Shown here: positions 6,895 through 14,044 of the stretch, piece by piece | Layout: each line of letters opens with the position of its first letter | Numbering within the stretch: the first letter of the stretch is position 1 | Assembly (NCBI GenBank): GCA_035524755.1 | Contig: DATKOD010000010.1 | Span: 1-17,093, forward strand | Length of the DNA stretch: 17,093 bases | From: JAGOPO01 sp035524755 | Lineage (GTDB): Bacteria > Patescibacteriota > Minisyncoccia > 2-02-FULL-40-12 > GWA2-44-9 | Direction of reading: 5' to 3' | Translations under genes and position numbers: made by a program | Notes under the pieces: generated by a model | Databases searched by the model: none | Seen by the model: only the letters and a program-made list of their open reading frames with translations | What the model was told of the DNA's origin: nothing

Positions 6895-8174
6895 CTTCAT
6901 TTCTGACTTGGTGGTTCACGCTCTGCGCCAAGATCTACGTATGGCGCTATAAACCGCGCCTTGTCGTCGTCACCGGCAATGCCGGCAAGACATCGACCCG
7001 ATCGGCCATCGCGGCGGTCCTGGCCGTGAAGTTCCGCGTACGCACCGCTGCGGCGAATCTGAACACCGAGCTTGGCGTACCCGCGACCATCGTTGGGGTT
7101 CCGATGGAGGAGTACGAGCGGTTGGGCGGCAGTCCATGGTTCTGGCTCAAAGCGATGACACGGGCGAAGATGAACCTGCTGTGGGAGCGCCGTCCGCCGG
7201 AGGTCATCGTCCTGGAGTACGGTGCCGATCGCCCCGGCGACATCAAGACGCTTGCTGAACGATTCGTACCGGAAATCGCGGTGGTCACCCGCGTGGGCGA
7301 GGTACCGGTCCATGTGGAGTTCTTCTCGTCGGCTCAGCACTTGGCGCAGGAGAAGAGCCACCTGGTGCGGGTCGTCCCCGCAGACGGGCACGTCGTCCTG
7401 AACGCCGACGACCTGGCGGTATTGGACATGCGGGGAGCATCATCGGCACCGGTCAGCACATACGGGTTCGGTGCAGGAGCCGACGTGCAGGCGTCAGAAC
7501 CCGAAATACGATCAAGCGGCGTACGCCCGACCGGCATATCGTTCAATGTGAGCGTCGGTTCCACCACGATGCCGGTCCTCATCCGCGGCACCATCGGCAA
7601 AGGAGCTGCAGGTTCGGCGCTGGCTGCCATCGCGGTGGGACGCGTCATGGGCATCGGTACCGCAGAAGCCGTCAATGCGCTCGCGCAATATACGCCCCCT
7701 GCGGGCCGGATGCGCATCCTGGACGGCATCAAGGATTCCGTCATCATCGACGATTCGTACAACGCATCGCCGGCGGCGATGCATCTTGCCATCGATTCCG
7801 TCCGTGCCCTCACCGGACGCAAGGTGCTGGTCCTGGGCGACATGCTGGAACTGGGCGGGCACAGCGTGCAGGCGCACCAGGCGGTCGGCACGATGGCGGC
7901 AGCTGTCGCGGACATCCTCGTCTGCGTGGGCGAAGCCGCCCGGTTCTACGAGACTGCCGCGGCTGACCAGATGTCCGCTGACCATATCCGCCGGTTCGAG
8001 AATTCACGTGACGCGGCACCGGAGGTCCAGCGGCTCATCCGTCCGGGCGACGTGGTACTGGTGAAGGGTTCCCAGGGCATCCGCATGGAGCGCATCGTCA
8101 AAGAGATCATAGCGAGGCCCGAAGATGCCGGAACCCTGCTGGTACGTCAGAGCGCCCGCTGGCTTGCGAAATAG
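6891..8174 (+). CDS. murF: Mur ligase, MurF type (UDP-MurNAc-tripeptide--D-Ala-D-Ala ligase), without N-terminal substrate domain
   Basis: 427 residues. MurF adds D-Ala-D-Ala to UDP-MurNAc-tripeptide with ATP, making the last cytoplasmic wall precursor. The ATP loop GNAGKTST is at 29-36 (Lys33), and LNTELGVPATIVG follows. In the central domain, PPAGRMRILDGI and D287-D-S-Y-N291-ASP are MurF hallmarks. The C-terminal domain has VLVLGDMLELGGHS and a late VLVKGSQGIRME. Usual MurF proteins carry a substrate-binding domain of about 80-100 residues before the ATP loop; here only a short hydrophobic, aromatic-rich segment (MTSFLTWWFTLCAKIYVW) precedes it. It may therefore bind its substrate differently or need a partner. 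It is the last dcw gene here, with no clear terminator. Confidence 0.85.
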   Translation: MTSFLTWWFTLCAKIYVWRYKPRLVVVTGNAGKTSTRSAIAAVLAVKFRVRTAAANLNTELGVPATIVGVPMEEYERLGGSPWFWLKAMTRAKMNLLWERRPPEVIVLEYGADRPGDIKTLAERFVPEIAVVTRVGEVPVHVEFFSSAQHLAQEKSHLVRVVPADGHVVLNADDLAVLDMRGASSAPVSTYGFGAGADVQASEPEIRSSGVRPTGISFNVSVGSTTMPVLIRGTIGKGAAGSALAAIAVGRVMGIGTAEAVNALAQYTPPAGRMRILDGIKDSVIIDDSYNASPAAMHLAIDSVRALTGRKVLVLGDMLELGGHSVQAHQAVGTMAAAVADILVCVGEAARFYETAAADQMSADHIRRFENSRDAAPEVQRLIRPGDVVLVKGSQGIRMERIVKEIIARPEDAGTLLVRQSARWLAK

Positions 8175-8192
8175 GCCGGTTTCCGGTATACT
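8164..8192 (+). promoter_or_regulatory. Promoter of tRNA-Glu
   Basis: TTGCGA (8164-8169), 17 bases, TATACT (8187-8192). The -35 lies in the last codons of murF and transcription would start near 8199, six bases before the mature tRNA end. Good matches and ideal spacing. Confidence 0.75.
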
Positions 8193-8204
8193 ACCCGTCC
8201 GAGC

Positions 8205-8282
8205 GGCCCTGTCGTCTAGCCCGGTCCAGGACACTAGATTCTCATTCTAGGAACACGGGTTCGAATCCCGTCGGGGCTACCA
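8205..8282 (+). tRNA. tRNA-Glu (anticodon CTC), CCA encoded
   Basis: The acceptor GGCCCTG (8205-8211) pairs with CGGGGCT (8272-8278), including a terminal G-U pair and one internal U-G. The D stem is GTCT/GGAC. The anticodon stem CTAGA/TCTAG encloses TTCTCAT, with CTC at 8241-8243. The T arm is ACGGG-TTCGAAT-CCCGT (8255-8271). Discriminator A8279, then encoded CCA. It reads GAG codons. No terminator follows, and the rplU -35 starts 6 bases later, so read-through into rplU is possible. Confidence 0.94.
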
Positions 8283-8287
8283 AGTAG

Positions 8288-8316
8288 TTGACTCGTAAAG
8301 CCGATTGTGATAGCAT
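8288..8316 (+). promoter_or_regulatory. Promoter of rplU
   Basis: TTGACT (8288-8293), 17 bases, TAGCAT (8311-8316). The predicted start near 8323 leaves a leader of only about 11 bases before the rplU ATG, with no Shine-Dalgarno in it. Confidence 0.75.
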
Positions 8317-8333
8317 TTCTGAGCATTTTTCGC

Positions 8334-8648
8334 ATGGACTTCGCCGTCATCAAAACAGGGGGAAAACAATACATCGTCCGCGAGGGCGACGTTCTTGACG
8401 TCGAAAAGCTCGTCCATGAAGGGGAGAAGGTCTCGTTCGACCAGGTGCTCCTGGCGGGCGACGACAAGAAAGCCATCATCGGCCGGCCCATCATCGAAGG
8501 CGCGAAGGTGACCGCATCGGTCATCGGTGAGGGCAGGGGTTCGAAGAAACTCGTCTTCCGCTATAAGTCCAAGACCCGCTACCACAAGAAGAAGGGTCAC
8601 CGTCAGCCGTTCACGAAAGTCATCATCGAAAAGATCTCCGCAAAGTAA
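8334..8648 (+). CDS. rplU: 50S ribosomal protein L21
   Basis: 104 residues, the normal length. L21 binds 23S rRNA in the large subunit. The N-terminus MDFAVIKTGGKQYIV and the basic stretch with KSKTRYHKKKGHRQPFTKV are characteristic of the family. I start at the ATG of MDFAVIK; the frame runs 27 bases further upstream, but those would lie before the likely transcript start. The usual partner rpmA (L27) does not follow; the convergent recR does. The last Lys codon and stop lie inside the terminator stem. Confidence 0.96.
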   Translation: MDFAVIKTGGKQYIVREGDVLDVEKLVHEGEKVSFDQVLLAGDDKKAIIGRPIIEGAKVTASVIGEGRGSKKLVFRYKSKTRYHKKKGHRQPFTKVIIEKISAK

Positions 8649-8675
8649 AAACCCCGTTTCACGGGGTTTTTACTT
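8643..8675. terminator. Bidirectional terminator containing the ends of rplU and recR
   Basis: Perfect 15-bp inverted repeat AAGTAAAAACCCCGT (8643-8657) and its complement (8661-8675), with loop TTC. On each strand the first arm begins AAG-TAA, the last Lys codon and stop of rplU (+) and of recR (-). The U-run lies in the second arm. It serves both convergent genes. Confidence 0.92.
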
Positions 8676-9269
8676 ACGGGCGTCCAGGGCATGTTTCAAG
8701 GTGAGTTCATCGGCGTACTCCAGATGCGTGCCGGTCGAAAGGCCGCGCGCCAGACGCGTCGTCTGCACGCCCGGCGTGCCGGTGAACATATCGCGGATGT
8801 ACATCGCGGTCATTTCCCCGGTGGACGTCGGATTGGTCGCCAGAACGAGTTCCACCGAGCCTGCCTGTTGGAGCACGCGGTCAACGCGTTCGGCTAACTC
8901 TCGGATGTGCAGATGCTCGGGTCCTATGCCGTCGACGGGCGCAATGACGCCACCCAGGATGTGGTAGACGCCCCTCCAGATGCCGGATCGCTCCACCGCT
9001 TCCAGGTCCGTGACCTTCTCGACGACGAGGATGCTCTTGAGGTCACGCCGGCTGTTGCGGCAGATTGCGCAGAGACCGTCGTCCGATACGTTGAAGCATT
9101 CGCGGCACTGCAGAACGCGTTTTTTGAGGTCGCGGATAGCACTGCCCAGTTCATCGAGCTCCGCCTGCGGACGGTCCAGAAGGGCGAGCACGAGACGCGC
9201 GGCGTGCCGCGGTCCGATGCCGGGAAGTTTCTCGAGCAGTTTCGATATCGTGGAGAATGCAGAATCCAT
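8670..9269 (-). CDS. recR: Recombination mediator RecR
   Basis: 199 residues, normal length. RecR works with RecO/RecF to load RecA at single-stranded gaps. In order: a helix-hairpin-helix with LPGIGPRHAARL (15-26), a four-cysteine zinc finger (Cys55, Cys58, Cys67, Cys70), then a Toprim domain from about residue 80, starting VVEKVTDLEAVE (82-93) and including ATNPTSTGEMTAMYI. The ATG at 9269 overlaps the dnaB stop by one base (TGATG); a TTG one codon earlier is possible. It is translated with dnaB. Confidence 0.96.
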   Translation of the reverse strand: MDSAFSTISKLLEKLPGIGPRHAARLVLALLDRPQAELDELGSAIRDLKKRVLQCRECFNVSDDGLCAICRNSRRDLKSILVVEKVTDLEAVERSGIWRGVYHILGGVIAPVDGIGPEHLHIRELAERVDRVLQQAGSVELVLATNPTSTGEMTAMYIRDMFTGTPGVQTTRLARGLSTGTHLEYADELTLKHALDARK

Positions 9270-10636
9270 CAAAGGTAGTCCGCCGGCGCATGGACGGTGT
9301 CGGCGATCTGGAATTCCAGCGTATCAGGATTGATGACGAAGTCGATCTCGCCCGTGGGACCGTTGCGATGCTTGGCGATGATGAGCTGCGCTTGGTTCAG
9401 CCGGCCTTCTTCCTGAGCGCGCTGGAAGTTGATCTTATCCTCACGGTGGATGAACAGCACGACGTCGGCGTCTTGTTCGATGGAGCCGGAATCACGGAGG
9501 TCCGACAGACGCGGCCGATTACCCTCGCGGTTTTCAACGGCGCGGGACAACTGCGATATGGCGATGACCGGGATGCCCAGTTCCTTCGCCAGCCCCTTGA
9601 GACCGCGCGAGATCTCGGTGACCTGGTTGACCATGCTGTCGTAGTTCCGGCGGGCATTCATCAGCTGAAGATAGTCCACGATGAGGAGACCCAATCCGTG
9701 CTCAGCTTTGAGGCGCCGCGCCATCGCACGCATCTGGAGCACGTTCAGACCGGGTGTGTCGTCGATGAAGATGGGCATGTCGCGCAGTTCGCTGATGGCA
9801 TTGGTGATCTTCAGGAAGTCGTTGTTCTCGCCCTCGTGCGACAGCTTGCCGGTCCGCAGCCGGTACAGGGATGTGTGCGCCTTGGTGGCGATGAGACGGT
9901 CGATGACCTGATCGGTGCTCATTTCCAGACTGAAGATGCCGACAGGAATCTGTTGGGCGGCGACCCGGCCCGCGATGTCGATGGCGAAGGCGGTCTTTCC
10001 GACCGACGGGCGCGCTGCCAGCACGATGAGATCGGAACGCTGGAAGCCGCCCAGGGTCTCGTCCAGTTTGCCATGGTGCGTGGCGACGCCGCGCAGGACG
10101 CCCTCATCCTGGTTCTGGATACGGTCCATCGCCATATCCAACTGGCCGGCGATCGCTCCGAACTGGTGGCCGATGGTGCGTTGGGTGACGGCGAACAACT
10201 GCTGCTCCGCTTCAGCCAAGAGCGCGTCGACGTCCTCTTCCTCACGGTGACCCAGTTCCAGAATGCGGTGCGCTGTGTCCACCAGATCACGGAGGGTCTT
10301 CTTGCGCTGGACGATGCGTGCATAGGTCTGCGCATGCGCCGCCAGCGGCACCGTATCGGCGAGTTGCGTGAGGTATGACGTACCGCCGCAGGAGTCCAAT
10401 TGCTGCATATCCGCCAACCGTGCGGCCACCGACAGGATGTCGACGTTCTCATGCTTCTCGAACAGGTCGAACACCGCCGCGAAGATCAATTGGTGACTCT
10501 TCTGGTAGAAGTCCTCGGCACGCACGACGTCGGCGACGCGGCTGATCGCATCGCGATCGGCAAGCACGGCGCCCAGGAGCGATTTCTCGGCTTCCAGGCT
10601 CTGCGGCGGAAGTTTGTCTGCGGCGACGACGGCCAT
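9269..10636 (-). CDS. dnaB: Replicative DNA helicase DnaB
   Basis: 455 residues, normal length. DnaB is the hexameric helicase that unwinds DNA at the fork and recruits primase. The N-terminal domain (about 9-150) begins with the typical PPQSLEAEKSLLGAVL. The RecA-like C-terminal domain (about 180-445) carries Walker A ARPSVGKT (208-215), FSLEMS (235-240), Walker B GLLIVDYLQLM, and SQLSRAVENR followed by LSDLRDSGSIEQDADVV, the arginine-finger and sensor region. No intein is present. The promoter lies so close to the ATG that the message is probably leaderless. recR follows with a one-base overlap. Confidence 0.97.
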   Translation of the reverse strand: MAVVAADKLPPQSLEAEKSLLGAVLADRDAISRVADVVRAEDFYQKSHQLIFAAVFDLFEKHENVDILSVAARLADMQQLDSCGGTSYLTQLADTVPLAAHAQTYARIVQRKKTLRDLVDTAHRILELGHREEEDVDALLAEAEQQLFAVTQRTIGHQFGAIAGQLDMAMDRIQNQDEGVLRGVATHHGKLDETLGGFQRSDLIVLAARPSVGKTAFAIDIAGRVAAQQIPVGIFSLEMSTDQVIDRLIATKAHTSLYRLRTGKLSHEGENNDFLKITNAISELRDMPIFIDDTPGLNVLQMRAMARRLKAEHGLGLLIVDYLQLMNARRNYDSMVNQVTEISRGLKGLAKELGIPVIAISQLSRAVENREGNRPRLSDLRDSGSIEQDADVVLFIHREDKINFQRAQEEGRLNQAQLIIAKHRNGPTGEIDFVINPDTLEFQIADTVHAPADYL

Positions 10637-10645
10637 AGCGGTCCC

Positions 10646-10674
10646 ATTATCACGGAAACGGACCGCCCCCGCAA
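10646..10674 (-). promoter_or_regulatory. Promoter of dnaB-recR, probably leaderless
   Basis: On the minus strand TTGCGG (complement of 10669-10674), 17 bases, GATAAT (complement of 10646-10651). Nine bases separate the -10 from the dnaB ATG, so the leader would be about 3 bases. The -35 overlaps the hairpin that may end cysS. Confidence 0.7.
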
Positions 10675-10681
10675 AGGGGCG
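10664..10681 (-). terminator. Possible weak terminator after cysS
   Basis: A 6-bp stem CGCCCC/GGGGCG with a 6-base loop begins 22 bases after the cysS stop. No real U-run follows on the minus strand (GTCCGTTTCC), so termination may be partial and dnaB could receive read-through. Confidence 0.4.
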
Positions 10682-10702
10682 TGTGGATGCACGGTGAATT
10701 GA

Positions 10703-12100
10703 CTATTTCCGTTTCACCAGTGGGCCGTACGGCGTGTCGTCGACGGAGTAGCCGAGTGCGGAGAGTTGGTCGCGGATGGCATCAGCACCTGCCCAATCCT
10801 TCTCGGAACGTGCGCGTTCGCGTTTGTCCGTCAGTCCGCGGATGTCATCAGGCAGTGCCTCCGCGGTTGGCGGGACGATACCCAATTGCTCAGACACGAG
10901 CGTGAAGAATTCGCGGAGCGCGGCCTGGGACTCGATGCCGAAGTGCATGTCCGTGATGGCTTTGTTCGCTTCCGTGACGAGGGAGAACACGGCGGCCAAT
11001 GCCACCGGCGTATTGAAGTCATCGTCCATCGCCTCCTCGAACGCTCGGTGCGACTCACGGATGGTCAGCAGGATGGGGGAATCTTCTTTGCCTGACGATT
11101 GGAACGCCGTGCTGCGTGCCGCAAGCTCGGCGATGCGCTGTGTCGCGGCCTCCGCGGCATCCAACGACGCATCGGTCATCTGCAACGGTGCGCGGTAGTG
11201 GTTGGACAGGAAGAAGAATCTGACCGCGGCAGGGGAGTACGTCTGAAGCGCGGTGCGCAGCGGTGTGATGTTGCCCTTGGACTTGGACATCTTGCCGGCG
11301 GCGTTCTCCAAAAATCCCGCGTGCATCCAGTACCTCACGAACGGAACCTTGCCTGACGCGGATTCCTGCTGGGCGATCTCCGCTTCGTGATGAGGGAATT
11401 TGAGGTCCATACCGCCGCCGTGCAGGTCATACTGGGGACCGAAGTACTTCTCGGTGATGGCCGTATCCTCGATGTGCCACCCGGGGCGGCCGGCACCCAG
11501 CTGAGCATCGTCCCATTGCGGTTCGCCGGGTTTGGACGATTTCCAGACGCAGAAATCGCCGACATTCCGCTTCCTGGATGAATCATCGATGCGCGAGACG
11601 GCATCTTCGGCTTCCGCCGCGGTCCGTCCCGAGAGCTTGCCGTAGTCGGGGAACGTTTTGAGATCGAAATACCACCCGTCACCGTCGATGCGGTAGACGT
11701 GTCCGGTCTCGATGAGCCGTTTCACCTGCGCGATGACTTCAGGGATATGATCGGACGCCCGCGCATATCGCGAGACGGCATCATTGCCCAATGACCGCAT
11801 GTCGTCGCGGAACGCGTCGTCGAACGCACGTGCGTAAGCCGTGGATTCCTGGCCGTGTTCGGCCGAGCGCACGATGATGCGGTCGTCGATGTCGGTGATG
11901 TTCTGGATGTATGTGACATCGAAGCCCCGATACCGGAGCCAACGCGCGACGACGTCGAACACCGTGAACGTGCGCGCATTGCCCAGGTGGATGAAGTCAT
12001 ACACCGTAGGTCCGCAGACGAACATCTGGACGTGTCCGTCCTGGCGGGGCGTGAACTCCTCTATGGTCCGCGAGAGCGAATTGTAGAGCCGTACGGTCAT
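10703..12100 (-). CDS. cysS: Cysteine--tRNA ligase
   Basis: 465 residues, normal length. It charges tRNA-Cys. Class I signatures are HLGN (38-41, the HIGH motif), followed by ARTFTVFDVVARW, and KMSKS (270-274). Of the zinc ligands known in the E. coli enzyme (Cys, Cys, His, Glu), Cys29 in MFVCGPTVYD and His237/Glu241 in FPHHEAEIAQ are present. The second Cys, normally in GWHIECS, is Asp here (GWHIED, Asp212). The anticodon-binding end has DFNTPVALAAVFSL and a final domain ending GPLVKRK. It lies 4 bases after the transporter gene, so the two share a transcript. No Shine-Dalgarno is seen. Confidence 0.95.
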   Translation of the reverse strand: MTVRLYNSLSRTIEEFTPRQDGHVQMFVCGPTVYDFIHLGNARTFTVFDVVARWLRYRGFDVTYIQNITDIDDRIIVRSAEHGQESTAYARAFDDAFRDDMRSLGNDAVSRYARASDHIPEVIAQVKRLIETGHVYRIDGDGWYFDLKTFPDYGKLSGRTAAEAEDAVSRIDDSSRKRNVGDFCVWKSSKPGEPQWDDAQLGAGRPGWHIEDTAITEKYFGPQYDLHGGGMDLKFPHHEAEIAQQESASGKVPFVRYWMHAGFLENAAGKMSKSKGNITPLRTALQTYSPAAVRFFFLSNHYRAPLQMTDASLDAAEAATQRIAELAARSTAFQSSGKEDSPILLTIRESHRAFEEAMDDDFNTPVALAAVFSLVTEANKAITDMHFGIESQAALREFFTLVSEQLGIVPPTAEALPDDIRGLTDKRERARSEKDWAGADAIRDQLSALGYSVDDTPYGPLVKRK

Positions 12101-12104
12101 GGCG

Positions 12105-13349
12105 TCATGAAAATATCAGGAAGATAGTGCCGGTCAACATGAACAGGAGCGTGCCCAAGCCGAGCATGTAGGTCGGCACGTTGCTGGTGTGCGGCCCGAC
12201 GATCTTGGGGTTCCGTGCCATGTCGATGATGAGCATGATGAGAATGGGCGCGATGAGGCCGTTGATGATGGCGGTCCAGAACAACGCCTGGATGGGTGTG
12301 ATGCCGAACAGCGGCATGAGCATACCGAGCACGACGGAAAACACGATCACGATGTAGAACTGACGTGCGCGGTTGAACGGGCGGTCCAACGACGCCGGCC
12401 ATCCCATGAGTTCGGCAACGACATAGGCAGCTGAGCCGGCAAGGACGGGGATTGCCAGAAGGCCCGAGCCAACCAATCCGATGGCGAACAATATGGATGC
12501 GAACGGTCCGGCAAGGGGCACGAGGGCCTGTGCCGCGTCCCGGAGGGTGACGATGGACCCGCCGCCGGCACGGAAGATGGTGGACGCGGTCAACGCCATG
12601 ATGAAGAACGAGATGACATTGGACGATATCATGCCGATATTCGTGTCGCGGTCCACGCCCTTCAGGACTCCGGGCCGGATCTGGTGGTACTTGCAGGTGC
12701 GGACACGATGACCCTCGTCCGAGACTTCCGCTTCTTCCGATGCCTGCCAGAAGAAGATGTACGGTGAGATGGTCGTACCGAGGACCGCGAACAGCGCGAT
12801 GAGGGCTCCCTTACTGAATTGGAGGGACGGCACGAGCGTGTGCAACAGCATCATCGGCCAATCAGGTTTCACGATGAGCAGTGCGATGCCGTACACATAC
12901 AGGGAGAGCGCGAACCATTTGAAGATGCGCTCTATCTGCCGGTACTTGAGCGTAATGACGAGCCAGAGGATGAAGGCCGCCATGATGACGGCCAGAAGTC
13001 CGATCTTGATGGGAACGAATAGATTTAGTGCGCCCGCCATACCGTAGACGTCAGCGCCGATGTTGAACACGTTTGCCGCCACTAGTGAGATTGCGGCGAT
13101 CAGAAGAAGCCATTTCGGGTAGTGCTGTTTGATGTTCGCCGCGAGGCCGCAGCCGGTCAGCGCGCCGATGCGGGCGCACATGCTCTGCACGGCGATCATG
13201 AACGGCAGGATATACAACAGGATCCATAGCTGACCGGTGCCGGCAACGGCTCCTGCGATGGAATATGTGGCGATGGCGGACGGATCATCGTCCGCGGCAC
13301 CCGTAATGAGTCCCGGTCCCAAAGATTTCCACAGCTTCTTCAGCTTCAT
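12105..13349 (-). CDS. NRAMP-family divalent metal transporter, non-canonical motif type
   Basis: 414 residues with about eleven hydrophobic helices. The N-terminus GPGLITGAADDDPSAIATYS (11-30) is the NRAMP first-helix region. The manganese/iron carriers have DPGN there; this protein has D22-P-S-A25, so the metal-ligand Asn is absent. The sixth-helix region reads GTTISPYIFFWQASEEAEV (191-209), without the Met-Pro-His-Asn motif of MntH. Such variants are a recognised branch of the family, and some lacking the Met carry magnesium, so the substrate is uncertain. A hydrophilic loop (about 205-237) includes HRVRTCKYHQIRPG. The frame continues upstream to 14063, but the ATG at 13349 sits right behind a promoter and begins the family homology. 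cysS follows after 4 bases. Confidence 0.88.
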   Translation of the reverse strand: MKLKKLWKSLGPGLITGAADDDPSAIATYSIAGAVAGTGQLWILLYILPFMIAVQSMCARIGALTGCGLAANIKQHYPKWLLLIAAISLVAANVFNIGADVYGMAGALNLFVPIKIGLLAVIMAAFILWLVITLKYRQIERIFKWFALSLYVYGIALLIVKPDWPMMLLHTLVPSLQFSKGALIALFAVLGTTISPYIFFWQASEEAEVSDEGHRVRTCKYHQIRPGVLKGVDRDTNIGMISSNVISFFIMALTASTIFRAGGGSIVTLRDAAQALVPLAGPFASILFAIGLVGSGLLAIPVLAGSAAYVVAELMGWPASLDRPFNRARQFYIVIVFSVVLGMLMPLFGITPIQALFWTAIINGLIAPILIMLIIDMARNPKIVGPHTSNVPTYMLGLGTLLFMLTGTIFLIFS

Positions 13350-13355
13350 CGTCCC

Positions 13356-13364
13356 AGTATAGCA
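13356..13364 (-). promoter_or_regulatory. Extended -10 promoter of the transporter-cysS operon, leaderless
   Basis: On the minus strand TGC-TATACT lies 6 bases before the transporter ATG, so the expected first transcribed base is the A of the ATG. No good -35 is seen at 17 bases, which fits an extended -10 promoter. The bases after the -10 (GGGAC) match those after the dnaB -10. Confidence 0.65.
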
Positions 13365-13377
13365 TGTGCAAAAGAAA

Positions 13378-13399
13378 CGCCCCGACCGGAGTCGGGGCG
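13378..13399 (-). terminator. Terminator of the 13403-14011 gene
   Basis: 9-bp stem CGCCCCGAC (13378-13386) / GTCGGGGCG (13391-13399), loop CGGA. On the minus strand it is followed by TTTCTTTTG. It starts 3 bases after the gene's stop and insulates it from the transporter promoter. Confidence 0.88.
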
Positions 13400-13402
13400 G
13401 AT

Positions 13403-14011
13403 TCATCGAAGTGTGCACTGTCCGGCGATGTAGATGATCGTCGGGATGCGGTTCCACTTGGTCATCTTGAACCGGACACCCAGCCGCAGTCCGAGCCACG
13501 CATAGTACAGATGGTCCCTCCAGGTCGGAGGAGCCGGTTCGGGGTCGTACCGTACCAACGCGACCACGCCGAGGTCGCGGATGCGGTACGTGAGGCACCA
13601 GTAGGGCGGCGGCGGATCGACGAGATTGTCCATGAACTCGCGGAATATCAGGTGGAGCATAGAGCCGCCGAGATCGCGGCGCTCCACTTTGAACTGGCCG
13701 ACCCGGGCACACTTGTCGGGAGCCGCGTACCCGTGCTCGCGGTACATGGTTTCGCGTTCGCTTCCGATGTCCACGTTCCCGTGCTGTGGCGTGAGTCCGC
13801 TGACGTTGCTGCCGCGCCGCGTGAAGCTGTATCGGGTATAGGACTTCCGCGGGCTGCAGCTTGGGAGTGTCCGGAACGAGTACACGACCAGATTCGCGGC
13901 GTGCGCATCCCAACGCTCCGTCAACGTCGTCAGTGCGGCATTGACCTCCATACGGTCCACGCCGTCGGGCAACCTCCAGTCCACGATCACCTCCGTTCGT
14001 GTATGTACCAT
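13403..14011 (-). CDS. Hypothetical protein, unrecognised
   Basis: 202 residues from the ATG at 14011; an in-frame GTG at 14044 is an alternative. I do not recognise the family. The protein is basic and soluble-looking, with no signal peptide or clear membrane helix. It has an alternating strand-like start (TEVIVDWRLPDGVDRMEVN), an Arg/Ser-rich middle (about 54-70), a proline run (133-136) and an aromatic C-terminal part (YYAWLGLRLGVRFKM, 169-183). Evidence that it is real: its own terminator 3 bases after the stop, a natural Trp/Tyr/Phe content, and a promoter-sized gap upstream. The opposite strand is also open here but looks like a shadow. The CIRCE element lies 34 bases upstream of its start, in the gap shared with hrcA, so heat-shock control is possible. 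GTACC/GGTAC arms (14005-14024) flank its start codon. Confidence 0.65.
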   Translation of the reverse strand: MVHTRTEVIVDWRLPDGVDRMEVNAALTTLTERWDAHAANLVVYSFRTLPSCSPRKSYTRYSFTRRGSNVSGLTPQHGNVDIGSERETMYREHGYAAPDKCARVGQFKVERRDLGGSMLHLIFREFMDNLVDPPPPYWCLTYRIRDLGVVALVRYDPEPAPPTWRDHLYYAWLGLRLGVRFKMTKWNRIPTIIYIAGQCTLR

Positions 14012-14044
14012 AAAAATAAGGTACGTCAATATCCCTGTGGACAA

